NCBI RefSeq assembly: GCF_036169555.1
Contig: NZ_CP108032.1
Span: 7,068,001 to 7,132,000 of the forward strand
Length of the DNA: 64,000 nucleotides
Direction of reading: 5' to 3'
DNA from: Streptomyces sp. NBC_00306
GTDB taxonomy: Bacteria > Actinomycetota > Actinomycetes > Streptomycetales > Streptomycetaceae
The first letter of the stretch is position 1. Every line of letters starts with the position of its first letter. Under the pieces are notes generated by a model, which was not told where the DNA came from, searched no databases, and saw only the letters and a list, made by a program, of their open reading frames with translations. Below are positions 24,095 to 33,340 of the stretch, one piece after another. The position numbers and the translations under genes were made by a program.

Positions 24095-26218
24095 GTGCCC
24101 GCACAGTTCGGCAACAGGCCCAACAGCAGATCGTTTCGCAGCTCTCCCCTCCTCCTCGCCCTCATGGCCCTGGCCCTCCTGGTCCCGGTGCTCACCGCGA
24201 CCCCGTTCACGGCGCGAGCCGCGGAGGCCGTGGACTCGGTCCGGGATCCCGTCCCACAGCAACCGATCGAATCGGGTCTCGGCCTGGTCGTCGAGGAGTA
24301 CGCCGCCTTCCCGAAGACCGAACCCGTTCCCGGTCCGGTCACCGACCCGAGGCTGCGCCGCCACGCCCGCATCAACTTTCTGAGCGAACTGCCCGACCGC
24401 TCCGGCCGGATGGCCGTCCCGGACCTCAACGGCAGGCTCTACCTCGTCGAGAACGGCCGGCCGCACGTCTATCTCGACGTCGCGGCCACCGTCGGCCCCG
24501 CCTTCTTCGCGAGCAGCGGCATGGGGTCGGGCTTCGGGTTCGTCACCTTCGCCCCGGACTTCCGCAGGACCGGCAGGTTCTACACCGTCCACACCGAGAA
24601 GGCGGACGCCACGACCGCGCGGCCCGACTACGTGCAGCAGGCGGTGACCAACTACCACGGCGTCGTGACCGAGTGGACCGCCGACGACCCGGCCGCCGGC
24701 ACGTTCGCCGGCAGCCGCCGCGAGGTGCTCCGGATCGGGTTCTCCGGTGGCGGGCACGGCATCCAGCAGATCGACTTCAACCCGACGTCCCGTCCCGGCG
24801 ACCGCGACTACGGGCTGCTCTACATCGCCGCCGGTGACGGCGCCCAGGGAGTGAACAACGGCGAGCCTCAGGATCTGTCCCTGCCGCACGGCAAGATCCT
24901 CCGGATCGACCCGCGCGGACACGGCAGCGCCAACGGCCGGTACGGCATCCCCGCGTCGAACCCCTTCGTGGGCACCGACGGCGCGCTCGGCGAGATCTAC
25001 GCGTACGGCATGCGCGACCCGCACCGCTTCAGCTGGGACGCCGCCTCACCGCACCGCCTCTACCTCGGACACATCGGGGAGCACGCCGTCGAAGGCGTCT
25101 ACGAGGTCCGGGCCGGGGACAACCTCGGCTGGAGCGAGCGGGAGGGCGCCTTCGTCTACGACAAGGCCGCCGCCGACCCCTGCGACCGGCTGCTGCCGCT
25201 CCCCGCGGACGACGCGAAGTACGGCTACACCTACCCGGTCGCCGCGTACGACCACGATCCGCCGGCCGGCTGGAACTGCCGGTCCGACCTCGGCCGGGCC
25301 ATCGTGGGCGGCTTCGTCTACCGCGGGACCCTCGCCCCGGCGCTGCGCGGCAAGTACCTCTACGGCGACCTGGTGGACGGCCGGCTGCTGTACTCCGAGA
25401 CGCGCGAGATGCGCCGCGGCTCGGACCGTCTCGCGGACGCCTACCGGCTGATGCTCTTCGACCGCACCGGCAAGCGCGTCACCATGCCGGAACTGGCCGG
25501 GGACTCCCGGGTCGACATCCGGTTCGGCCAGGACGCCCGTGGCGAGCTGTATCTGCTGTCCAAGGCCAACGGAAAGATCTGGAAGGTCACCGGGACACGG
25601 CAGTTCGCCGAATGCCGGACCACCGGTACCACGCTGACGCACGTGACCGGGCAGCGGAACTGGGCGCCCGTCACCCCGGCGAAGTGGACCTTCCCGCGCG
25701 GCCGGGTCACCCTCGCCGAAGCGGGCACCGCCCGTCCCGGCCCGCGCAGGCCGTTCGAGTACGCCGTGCTGAACGCCGGGCCGCGCTTCGGCAACACCCG
25801 CATCGATGCCGAGGTCAGACTCGACACACCGGTCGAGATCAGCAACCGCGATGTCGTCATCGTCTTCGGCCACCAGTCGGACACCCGCTTCTACTACGCC
25901 CATCTGTCGTCCGACAACACGATCTATCCGCACAACGGCATCTTCGTGGTGAACGACGCGGACCGGCTGCGGCTCGACCACCAGTGGAACGGATCGACCG
26001 GTGCGCCGCCCGCCGTCACCGATGCCGCCTGGCACGACGTCCGCGTGGTGCACTGCGCCGACAGCGGCGAGATCGCGGTCTATGCCGACGGCTCGAAGCA
26101 CCCGCTGATGACGGCCGTCGACACGACGTTCGCCGCGGGCCGGGTCGGCTTCGGCTCGTTCGACAACGTGGGCAGCCTGCGGAACCTGAAGGTCTCCGGA
26201 CAGCGCGCGCGGCAGTAG
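24095..26218 (+). CDS. Exported PQQ-dependent sugar dehydrogenase with C-terminal LamG/DUF1080-like domain
   Basis: This secreted 707-aa protein has a signal peptide in the first 45 residues (LLLALMALALLVPVLT, then ARA). Residues about 60-505 are a glucose/sorbosone-dehydrogenase propeller, with GGGHGIQQIDFNP, LPHGKILRIDPRG, YAYGMRDPHRFSWD and NLGWSEREGAF. Residues about 510-700 form a beta-sandwich with WTFPRGRVTLAEA and WHDVRVVHCADSGEIAVYAD, like LamG or 3-keto-glycoside hydrolase (DUF1080) folds. The GTG at 24095 follows AAGGAG at the right distance. It is the second enzyme of this family in the window, with a different accessory domain from the ThuA fusion. Sugar oxidation outside the cell is inferred. 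Confidence 0.85.
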   Translation: MPAQFGNRPNSRSFRSSPLLLALMALALLVPVLTATPFTARAAEAVDSVRDPVPQQPIESGLGLVVEEYAAFPKTEPVPGPVTDPRLRRHARINFLSELPDRSGRMAVPDLNGRLYLVENGRPHVYLDVAATVGPAFFASSGMGSGFGFVTFAPDFRRTGRFYTVHTEKADATTARPDYVQQAVTNYHGVVTEWTADDPAAGTFAGSRREVLRIGFSGGGHGIQQIDFNPTSRPGDRDYGLLYIAAGDGAQGVNNGEPQDLSLPHGKILRIDPRGHGSANGRYGIPASNPFVGTDGALGEIYAYGMRDPHRFSWDAASPHRLYLGHIGEHAVEGVYEVRAGDNLGWSEREGAFVYDKAAADPCDRLLPLPADDAKYGYTYPVAAYDHDPPAGWNCRSDLGRAIVGGFVYRGTLAPALRGKYLYGDLVDGRLLYSETREMRRGSDRLADAYRLMLFDRTGKRVTMPELAGDSRVDIRFGQDARGELYLLSKANGKIWKVTGTRQFAECRTTGTTLTHVTGQRNWAPVTPAKWTFPRGRVTLAEAGTARPGPRRPFEYAVLNAGPRFGNTRIDAEVRLDTPVEISNRDVVIVFGHQSDTRFYYAHLSSDNTIYPHNGIFVVNDADRLRLDHQWNGSTGAPPAVTDAAWHDVRVVHCADSGEIAVYADGSKHPLMTAVDTTFAAGRVGFGSFDNVGSLRNLKVSGQRARQ

Positions 26219-26240
26219 CCGTCCCGCGGCCCCGCACACC

Positions 26241-26272
26241 TGTGGGCCCCGTCCGCCCGGACGGGGCCCACA
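26241..26272. terminator. Bidirectional terminator, 15-bp stem
   Basis: TGTGGGCCCCGTCCG (26241-26255) is the exact inverse of 26258-26272, leaving a two-base centre (a slightly larger loop in reality). It lies between the convergent sugar dehydrogenase and amino-acid permease genes. Confidence 0.82.
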
Positions 26273-26289
26273 CGGTTGCGGCGGGAGCG

Positions 26290-27819
26290 TCAGACGATCT
26301 GGTCGGAGATCTCCGCCTGCTCACGGGCGGTGCCGTACGACTGCGGTGTGCCGTACGAGCGACGCGCGACGAACCACCACACGGTCGCCAGGACCAGCAC
26401 CGTGACCAGTGCGATGGAGGCGTAGTTCATCGTGTCGACCGTCACCGGGCTGGACTGCGGCAGGCAGAACAGCACGGTCACACACGCCACCCAGACCACC
26501 GCGATCCAGCCGATCGGCTTGCTCCAGCGTCCCAGGCTCCACGGGCCGGGCTCGAAGCGGTCGCCGGCGCGCAGCTTGAGGTAGATCGGGATCGCGTAGG
26601 CCGGGGTGATACCGATGACGTTGATCGCCGTCACCGCGCCGTAGGCCGTCGTGGAGTAGAGCGAGGGCAGGGCGAGCAGGCAGGCGAAGCCGACCGACAG
26701 CCACACCGCGGGGACCGGGGTCTGGGTGCGGCTGCTGACCTTGCGCCAGATGGCCGACCCGGGCAGCGCGTTGTCGCGGCTGAAGGCGAAGACCATCCGA
26801 CTGGCGGCCGCCACCTCGGCGTTGCCGCAGAACAGCTGCGCCACGATGACCACCAGGAGCAGTGCGGTGGCGCCACCGGTGCCGAGCGCGTCGAGCAGGA
26901 TCTGCGCCGGCGGCACGCCGGTCGAGCTGTCCAGGGTGCCCGCGTAGTCCTGGATGGCGAACGTCAGACCCGCGAGCAACGCGAATCCTGCGATCCAGGA
27001 GACCCAGATCGAGCGGACGATGCCACGTGCCGCGGAGACAGAGGCGTTGGAGGTCTCCTCCGAGAGGTGGGCCGAGGCGTCGTAGCCGGAGAACGTGTAC
27101 TGGGCGAGCAGCAGACCGATCGCCGCCACATAGATCGGGCTGTCCCAGCCGGTGTTGTTGACGAACTCGGTGAAGACGAACTCGGGGGACTGGTGGTTCG
27201 ACGGCACGATGGCGAGCGCGCCGACGATGATGGCCACACCGCCCAGGTGCCACCACACGCTGACGGAGTTGAGCAGGCTGACCAGCCGTACACCGAAGAG
27301 GTTCAAGGTGGCATGGATCAGCAGAATGCATATGAAAATGATCATGGTGGAGCCGGGTGTGGGGTCGAAACCCCACTGAAGATTCAGAAAGGCGCCGGTG
27401 AACAGGGCGCAGCCGTAGTCGATACCGGCGATCGCGCCCAGCAGGCCCAGCAGGTTCAGCCAGCCCGTGTACCAGCCCCACTTGCGTCCGCCCAGCCGGT
27501 CGGCCATGTAGTAGAGCGCACCGGAGGTCGGGTACGCGCTCGTGACCTCGGCCAGCGCCATACCGACACACAGGACGAACAGGCCGACGCCCGCCCAGCC
27601 CCAGAGCATCACCGCCGGGCCACCGGTGTTCAGACCGAAGCCGTACAGCGTCATGCATCCCGACAGGATCGAGATCACGGAGAAGCTGATGGCGAAGTTG
27701 CCGAAGCCTCCCATGCGGCGGGCCAGGACCGGCTGGTAGCCCAGTTCCCGCAGCCGCTCCTCCTCGTCCTTGGGCGGCGACTGGTCCGGCTTCGACCACC
27801 TGGGCGGGGATATGGACAT
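26290..27819 (-). CDS. APC-superfamily amino-acid permease
   Basis: This 509-aa integral membrane transporter has about twelve hydrophobic segments. It carries APC features: LGYQPVLARRMGGFGNFAIS at the N-terminus, SGYDASAHLSEETSNASVSA near residue 255 (helix 6-7 loop) and AYPTSGALYYMADRLGGRKW near 95. The pattern is closest to GABA/choline-type permeases of the amino acid/choline transporter family. ATG 27819 has GGAGG eight bases upstream. The only same-strand neighbour is the unknown gene upstream, so the substrate is not indicated. Confidence 0.88.
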   Translation of the reverse strand: MSISPPRWSKPDQSPPKDEEERLRELGYQPVLARRMGGFGNFAISFSVISILSGCMTLYGFGLNTGGPAVMLWGWAGVGLFVLCVGMALAEVTSAYPTSGALYYMADRLGGRKWGWYTGWLNLLGLLGAIAGIDYGCALFTGAFLNLQWGFDPTPGSTMIIFICILLIHATLNLFGVRLVSLLNSVSVWWHLGGVAIIVGALAIVPSNHQSPEFVFTEFVNNTGWDSPIYVAAIGLLLAQYTFSGYDASAHLSEETSNASVSAARGIVRSIWVSWIAGFALLAGLTFAIQDYAGTLDSSTGVPPAQILLDALGTGGATALLLVVIVAQLFCGNAEVAAASRMVFAFSRDNALPGSAIWRKVSSRTQTPVPAVWLSVGFACLLALPSLYSTTAYGAVTAINVIGITPAYAIPIYLKLRAGDRFEPGPWSLGRWSKPIGWIAVVWVACVTVLFCLPQSSPVTVDTMNYASIALVTVLVLATVWWFVARRSYGTPQSYGTAREQAEISDQIV

Positions 27820-27915
27820 CGTTGTACCTCCGGGGGAAAGGAAGATGCACTGAGCGGACAGGGCGAAGGGGAGGTGCTGTGGTGCGAGGGGGATCGGGAC
27901 GGCGGCAGCGCTCGG

Positions 27916-28911
27916 CTACGTACCTGCCTCGTGCGCGGCGGCCAGACATCTTCCGCGGGCACGGAGGAAGACTTCCTCCGCCAGGCCCGCGTCGCCGGGA
28001 CTCTGGGTGCGGTACGACCAAGGGGGCGCCGTGTAGTACGGGCCCAACGCCTCGAACACCCGAGCCGCCTCGGCGAACTGGCCCGAGCCCCACAGCGCGT
28101 GGGCGAGGTGGTTGAGGTCGAGCAGCGAGGACCGGGCCGGGTTCACATGGTCGAACCAGCCGTCCAGCGCCCGCGTGGCCTCCCGGGTGGCGTCGTCCGT
28201 CACCCAGTGCAGGTCCAGCGCACGCTCATGTCCGTTGTCGCGGCGGTAGCGCTCGACACGGACATAGAGCGGAAGGACGAGAAGGGCGGAACCGGTGGGG
28301 GCGGTGGAGGACGCCCACTGCACGAAGTTGACCGCCTCGGACAGATGCCCGCCCGACTTGCGGGCGTACACGAACTGCAGCATGCGGTGGTACGCCTCGC
28401 GGTTGTGCGGGTCCCGTTTGTGGGCCTCCGACAGCAGGCCCCACGGTCCGGGGAAGAGCATGGGGCCCGGCGGGATCTGCCGGTGCTCCTCCAGCCGCTG
28501 CTTCTCGTCGAGTTGGGCCAGGGCCAGCAGACACACCCACGGCACCGGGTCGTCGGGCCCCTGGTGGGCGGCGATCCGGCACGCCTCCCAGGCCTCGTGC
28601 CACAGGTCCTGGGTGCGCTGGTGCTGTTCGCGGTGGGCCCGCAGCGCCCGTTCGACGGAGATCCGGCAGTGCATCACGGTCGCGGCGAGGGAGTGGGGTT
28701 CCTCGGCCCGCCATGCCTGTACGGCGTCGGAACCGGCCGCCACCGCGGCGAGGACCTGTGTCCGCTGCGTCCAAAGGCCCCAGTCGGAGGTCGAGGCCAG
28801 CAGGTTCCGCATGGATAACCAGCGTCCGGTGCGTAAGTCCTGCATGGCGGCGCGCAGTTCATTGTCATGACCCGCCGGGTGGTACACCGGGCGGTTCTGG
28901 TCCTGGGCCAT
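27916..28911 (-). CDS. Protein of unknown function, helical-repeat like
   Basis: This 331-aa soluble protein rich in Trp, His and Arg is not recognised beyond a loose resemblance to TPR-like helical repeats: AWRAEEPHSLAATVMHCRIS, ALAQLDEKQRLEEHRQ, HLAHALWGSGQFAEAARVFE. There is no signal or membrane segment. The ATG at 28911 begins MAQDQNRPVYHPAG; a TTG ten codons upstream is an alternative, and neither has a strong ribosome binding site. Codon use is normal. It precedes the amino-acid permease by 96 bases on the same strand. Confidence 0.7.
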   Translation of the reverse strand: MAQDQNRPVYHPAGHDNELRAAMQDLRTGRWLSMRNLLASTSDWGLWTQRTQVLAAVAAGSDAVQAWRAEEPHSLAATVMHCRISVERALRAHREQHQRTQDLWHEAWEACRIAAHQGPDDPVPWVCLLALAQLDEKQRLEEHRQIPPGPMLFPGPWGLLSEAHKRDPHNREAYHRMLQFVYARKSGGHLSEAVNFVQWASSTAPTGSALLVLPLYVRVERYRRDNGHERALDLHWVTDDATREATRALDGWFDHVNPARSSLLDLNHLAHALWGSGQFAEAARVFEALGPYYTAPPWSYRTQSPGDAGLAEEVFLRARGRCLAAAHEAGT

Positions 28912-29189
28912 CAGCGCGTAGCCGCCACCGTGGGTGTCCAACGGCGCGGATGTCGCATTCTGGGCGTCATGGGTCCTCTTGGGACAGTGGGGGGTTGGGA
29001 CCGGAATGGAGTGGTCGCTCCACGGCCCGTAGTTCCGCCGATCTTACTCAACTGTTCGATGACGACAAGAAGTTGATGAAGTATTGGTCCGTGGACGGTT
29101 TCGATCGTTACTTGACGACCGACGTGCCCTGATCCAGGCTTCTTGCGTCCACGATCAAGGTTTCCTTCCAGCGAGGGGCGGGGTGGCCG

Positions 29190-30656
29190 ATGACCGGCCC
29201 GGTGCTTGCCGTCGACCAGGGCACTTCCGGCACGAAAGCGCTGGTCATCTGCCCCGAACGCGGAGTGATCGGCACCGGATCGGCGGCGGTGGAACCCCGC
29301 TACGGCGCGGGTGGCAGCGTCGAGGTCGACCCGATGAGCCTGCTGACATCCGTGGTCGACGCGGGCCGCCAGGCCCTCGCCGACGCCGGGGAACCGGTCC
29401 ACGCGGTCGGGCTCGCCAACCAGGGCGAGACGGTGCTGGCCTGGGATCCCGTGAGGGGCGATCCGCTCACCGACGCCATCGTCTGGCAGGACCGGCGGGC
29501 GGAGCCGCTGTGCGAGGAACTCGCCCCGCACGCCGATGAACTGACCCGGCTGACCGGCCTGCCCCTCGACCCCTACTTCGCCGCGCCCAAAATGGCGTGG
29601 ATACGCCGTGAACGCACCCGGGACGGCGTCGTCACCACCAGCGACGCCTGGCTGGTCCACCGGCTCACGGGCGCCTTCGTCACCGATGCGGCGACCGCCG
29701 GCCGTACCCAGCTCCTCGACCTCGACAAGGTCGCCTGGTCGCCGGAGGCGCTCGGCATCTTCGGCCTGGACGGCGAACGGATGCCGGAGGTCGTGGACGC
29801 GGACGGACCCGTCGGCATCACCACCGCCTTCGGCGACGGCATCCCGCTGACCGGGCTCCTCGTCGACCAGCAGGCGGCCCTCCTCGCGCAGAGCGTCACC
29901 GAGCCCGGCAGCGCCAAGTGCACGTACGGCACGGGGGCGTTCCTGCTCGCGCAGACCGGATCGAGCCCGCGCCGCACCACGAGCGGCCTGGTCAGCTGTG
30001 TCGCCTGGCGGCTGGGCGGACACACCAGCTACTGCCTCGACGGACAGGTCTACACGGCCGCGTCCGCCGTCCGCTGGCTCACCGATCTGGGGGTGATCGC
30101 GGGCGCGGCCGACCTGGACCCGGTGGGCTCGTCCGTACCGGACAGCGGTGGTGTCACCTTCGTCCCGGCGCTCGCCGGACTCGCCGCCCCGTGGTGGCGG
30201 GGCGACCTGCGCGGCTCACTCACCGGACTCGGACTCGACACCGGTCCCGGGCATCTCGTGCGTGCGCTCTGCGAAGGCATCGCCGCCCAGGTGGCCGAAC
30301 TGACCGACGCGGTCGCCGCCGACCTCGGCCGGCCACTGACCGGCCTGCGGGTGGACGGCGGACTGACCCGCTCCGCGCTGCTGATGCAGACCCAGGCCGA
30401 TCTGCTGCAACTGCCGGTGGAGGTATCGGCGTTGCCCGATGTCACCGCGCTCGGTGTCGGCGCCGTCGCCCGGCTCGGCATGGACGCCGCACTGACCACC
30501 GACCAGGTGGTACCGGCCTGGCGGCCCTCCGCCGTCTACGAACCGAGGATCAGTGCCTCGCAGGCGGCCGAACGCCTCGGCCGGTTCCGCGGTGAGGTGT
30601 CCGCGCTGCTGGACCGTACGCCCATGGCCGGGGGAGCGGGGACGGCGGGCGCATGA
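29190..30656 (+). CDS. FGGY-family carbohydrate kinase (glycerol kinase-like)
   Basis: This 488-aa cytoplasmic kinase has both FGGY lobes: VLAVDQGTSGTKALVICPER at the N-terminus (phosphate 1), AIVWQDRRAEPL near residue 95, KCTYGTGAFLLAQTG near 247, and LRVDGGLTRSALLMQTQADLL near 385. The order and the DQGTSGTK motif resemble glycerol kinase, and the IVWQDRR motif is shared with glycerol and xylulose kinases. Two coupled flavoproteins follow (GlpA-like and an HcnB/GlpB-like protein), which supports glycerol or a related polyol. Its ATG has a GGGGCGGGGTGG stretch upstream. A weak TTGACG lies at 29112. Confidence 0.85.
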   Translation: MTGPVLAVDQGTSGTKALVICPERGVIGTGSAAVEPRYGAGGSVEVDPMSLLTSVVDAGRQALADAGEPVHAVGLANQGETVLAWDPVRGDPLTDAIVWQDRRAEPLCEELAPHADELTRLTGLPLDPYFAAPKMAWIRRERTRDGVVTTSDAWLVHRLTGAFVTDAATAGRTQLLDLDKVAWSPEALGIFGLDGERMPEVVDADGPVGITTAFGDGIPLTGLLVDQQAALLAQSVTEPGSAKCTYGTGAFLLAQTGSSPRRTTSGLVSCVAWRLGGHTSYCLDGQVYTAASAVRWLTDLGVIAGAADLDPVGSSVPDSGGVTFVPALAGLAAPWWRGDLRGSLTGLGLDTGPGHLVRALCEGIAAQVAELTDAVAADLGRPLTGLRVDGGLTRSALLMQTQADLLQLPVEVSALPDVTALGVGAVARLGMDAALTTDQVVPAWRPSAVYEPRISASQAAERLGRFRGEVSALLDRTPMAGGAGTAGA

Positions 30657-32050
30657 CCGTCACCACCGCCGGCGAACTGCCGGACTCGCTCTACGACGTG
30701 ATCGTCGTCGGCGCCGGAGTCGTCGGATCGGCCATCGCCCGCGAGCTCGCCCGCCGCCGGCTGCGTACCGCCTTCGTGGACGCCTCCGACGACGTCGGCA
30801 ACGGAACCTCCAAGGCCAACACGGCGATCCTGCACACCGGTTTCGACGCCGTGCCCGGTTCGCTGGAAGCCCGGCTCGTACGCGACGGACAGCGCCGGCT
30901 CGCGGCCTACGCGGCCGAGGCCGGTATCCCCGTCGAACCGATCGGCGCCCTGCTCGTCGCCTGGGACCGGACGCAGCTGGACGCGCTGCCGGCGCTCGCA
31001 GCCAAAGCCGAACGCAACGGCTACCACGACGCCCGCCTGATCGACGCCGACGAGGTGCGCCGCCGCGAACCGCACCTCGGCCCCGGCGCACTGGGCGCAC
31101 TCGACGTTCCCGGCGAGAGCATCATCTGCCCGTGGACGACCACCCTCGCCTACGCCACCCAGGCCGTCCGCGGCGGCGTCGATCTGCATCTCAACTGCCG
31201 GGTGCAGAGCATCACAGGCACCACCCACCATGAACTGGCCACCAGCCGCGGTCTGTTGCGCACCCGCTTCCTCGTCAACGCCGCCGGACTGTACGCCGAC
31301 GAACTCGACCGGCAGCTCGGCCACGACACCTTCACCGTCACCCCGCGCCGCGGTCAGCTCATCGTCTTCGACAAGTTCGCGCGCCCTCTGGTCCGCCACA
31401 TCCTGCTCCCGGTGCCGACCGCCCTCGGCAAGGGCGTGCTCGTGTCCCCGACCGTGTACGGCAATGTGATGCTCGGACCGACCGCCGAGGACCTGGACGA
31501 CAAGCAGGCCACCGGCTCCACGGCCGAAGGACTCGCGCTGCTGCGCGAGCAGGGTCGGCGGATCCTGCCGGAGCTGGTGACCGAGGAGGTCACCGCCGTC
31601 TACGCCGGACTGCGCGCCGCCACCGAGCACGACGACTACCAGGTGCGCGCCCACGCACGACAGCGGTACATCACCGTGGGCGGAATCCGCTCCACCGGCC
31701 TGACCGCGTCCATGGCCATCGCCGCGTACGTCATGGACCTTCTGTCCGACGTCGGACTCGACCCCGGTCCCGCCCACGACCTGGAACCGGTGCGGATGCC
31801 GAACCTCGGCGAGGCGTTCCCGCGCCCCTGGCAGCAGGCCGAGCTCATCGCCGCCGACCCGGCGTACGGCACCCTCGTCTGCCACTGCGAACGCGTCTCC
31901 CTCGGAGAGATACGCGACGCGCTGGACAGCACCGTCCCACCCGGCTCCCTGGACGGACTGCGCCGGCGGACCCGGGCCCGCGGTGGCCGCTGTCAGGGAT
32001 TCTTCTGCGGGCCCGCGGTGCGCTCCCTGTTCGAGGAGGAGCGGCGATGA
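30653..32050 (+). CDS. FAD-dependent glycerol-3-phosphate dehydrogenase-like protein with BFD Fe-S domain
   Basis: This 465-aa flavoprotein oxidises a sugar-alcohol phosphate, most likely glycerol 3-phosphate. The dinucleotide motif is VIVVGAGVVGSAIARELARR near residue 15, and HTGFDAVPGSLEARLVRDGQ and FLVNAAGLYADELDRQLG fit the GlpA/LhgO branch of the DAO family. The C-terminal 60 residues form a BFD-like [2Fe-2S] domain with CHCERVS near 413 and CQGFFCG near 450. Its ATG overlaps the kinase stop (ATGA), and its stop overlaps the next gene, so the three products are made together. The fused Fe-S domain may pass electrons to the third protein. Confidence 0.85.
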   Translation: MTVTTAGELPDSLYDVIVVGAGVVGSAIARELARRRLRTAFVDASDDVGNGTSKANTAILHTGFDAVPGSLEARLVRDGQRRLAAYAAEAGIPVEPIGALLVAWDRTQLDALPALAAKAERNGYHDARLIDADEVRRREPHLGPGALGALDVPGESIICPWTTTLAYATQAVRGGVDLHLNCRVQSITGTTHHELATSRGLLRTRFLVNAAGLYADELDRQLGHDTFTVTPRRGQLIVFDKFARPLVRHILLPVPTALGKGVLVSPTVYGNVMLGPTAEDLDDKQATGSTAEGLALLREQGRRILPELVTEEVTAVYAGLRAATEHDDYQVRAHARQRYITVGGIRSTGLTASMAIAAYVMDLLSDVGLDPGPAHDLEPVRMPNLGEAFPRPWQQAELIAADPAYGTLVCHCERVSLGEIRDALDSTVPPGSLDGLRRRTRARGGRCQGFFCGPAVRSLFEEERR

Positions 32051-33255
32051 CGGTACGCACGGTCGACGTCCTCGTCGTCGGGGCGGGCCCGGCCGGGCTC
32101 GCCGCGGCCACCCGCCTGGCCGCCGCCGGAGCGGGCCGGGTCGAGGTCGTCGAACGTGAGCAGCAGGCCGGCGGCATCCCGCGCCACTGCTGCCACGGCG
32201 GTTTCGGGCTCCGCGATCTGCAGCGGCCGCTCAGCGGCCCCGAGTACGCCCGCCGGCTCGTCCACGACGCCGTACGCTCCGGCGCCCGGCTGCGCACCGG
32301 AGTCACCGTCACCGGCTGGGCGGGCCCGCGCACCCTGGAGACGGTCGGACCGGCAGGCCCGGAGACCGTCTCGGCACGGGCCGTGGTCCTCGCCACCGGA
32401 GCCCGTGAACGCCCGCGCAGCGCACGGCTCGTCCCCGGCACCCGGCCCGCGGGCGTCCTCACCACCGGCGAACTCCAGCAGGCCGTCCATCTGCACGACC
32501 AGTGGGTCGGCAGCCGCGCGGTCGTCGTCGGCGCGGAACCGGTCGCCTTCTCCGCGGTACGCACCTTGCGCGCGAGCGGCGCCGAGACCGTCGCCATGGT
32601 CACCGAACAACCCCGCACCCGCGTGCCGTCCCTGCGCCGGCCCGTCCCCCTGCTGGCCAGGACATACGTCGTCGAACTGCTCGGCCGGCGCCGGCTGACC
32701 GGCGTACGGCTGCGTCACGAGGACGGGCGGACCACCACCCTCGGCTGCGACACGATCGTGTTCACCGGCGACTGGATCCCCGACCACGAACTGGCCAGAC
32801 GCGGCGGGATCGCGCTCGACGCGGGCACCCGCGGACCGGCCGTCGACACCGCCTTCCGCACGGCCGAACCCGGTGTCTTCGCCGCGGGAAATCTGCTGCA
32901 CGGCGGTGAGCGGGCGCGGGTCGCCGCCGAGGAGGGCAGCGCCGCCGCGGAGGACGTGCTGCGCCATCTCGACGGCGAGCCGTGGCCGGGCCCCGGGCTG
33001 CCCGTACGGGTCGAGGCTCCGCTGCTGTGGGCCGTGCCGAACATCGTCCGCCCGCACGGTCCCCGCCCGGTGCGGTTCGTCCTGCGCCCCTCGACACCGC
33101 TGGCACCACCGCGCGTGCTGGTCAGCCAGGACGGGCGGGTACTGCACCGGCAGCAGTTGCTGATGCCCGCCCGGCCCGGGCGCCCGCTGCATCTGCGAGC
33201 CGGTCGGCTCGATGGCCTGGACCCCGAGGGCGGCCCGGTCCTGATCAGCCTCTGA
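32047..33255 (+). CDS. FAD/NAD(P)-dependent oxidoreductase, HcnB/GlpB-like
   Basis: This 402-aa pyridine-nucleotide-disulfide-reductase-like flavoprotein has DVLVVGAGPAGLAAATRLAA at the N-terminus for FAD, GGIPRHCCHGGFGLRDL near residue 40, the ATG motif VVLATGAREPxxR-like stretch near 115, and GVFAAGNLLHGGERAR near 277. It resembles the proteins that pair with GlpA-like dehydrogenases in glycerol oxidation operons of other bacteria and the HcnB class of amino-acid dehydrogenases. It probably forms a heteromer with the preceding protein. No GlpC-type membrane anchor follows, so the electron acceptor is unclear. Confidence 0.82.
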   Translation: MTVRTVDVLVVGAGPAGLAAATRLAAAGAGRVEVVEREQQAGGIPRHCCHGGFGLRDLQRPLSGPEYARRLVHDAVRSGARLRTGVTVTGWAGPRTLETVGPAGPETVSARAVVLATGARERPRSARLVPGTRPAGVLTTGELQQAVHLHDQWVGSRAVVVGAEPVAFSAVRTLRASGAETVAMVTEQPRTRVPSLRRPVPLLARTYVVELLGRRRLTGVRLRHEDGRTTTLGCDTIVFTGDWIPDHELARRGGIALDAGTRGPAVDTAFRTAEPGVFAAGNLLHGGERARVAAEEGSAAAEDVLRHLDGEPWPGPGLPVRVEAPLLWAVPNIVRPHGPRPVRFVLRPSTPLAPPRVLVSQDGRVLHRQQLLMPARPGRPLHLRAGRLDGLDPEGGPVLISL

Positions 33256-33340
33256 CGGCCCGAGAGCTCGTCCGAGCCTGCCGAACGTGACGTCCGAATT
33301 CCGCCAGCCGGGCTGCCGGGGCCGTGCCCATACTGGCCGT

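Noticed and set aside
23899..24429. 177-codon upstream extension of the SDR
   Set aside because: The extension crosses the predicted promoter and signal-peptide region of the divergent sugar dehydrogenase, and SDR proteins start at the Rossmann strand beginning near 23898.
25612..28818. A 1068-codon open frame on the plus strand
   Set aside because: It runs across the end of one gene, a terminator and two antisense genes. Composition is Arg/Gln/Asp-rich noise and the real genes explain the interval.
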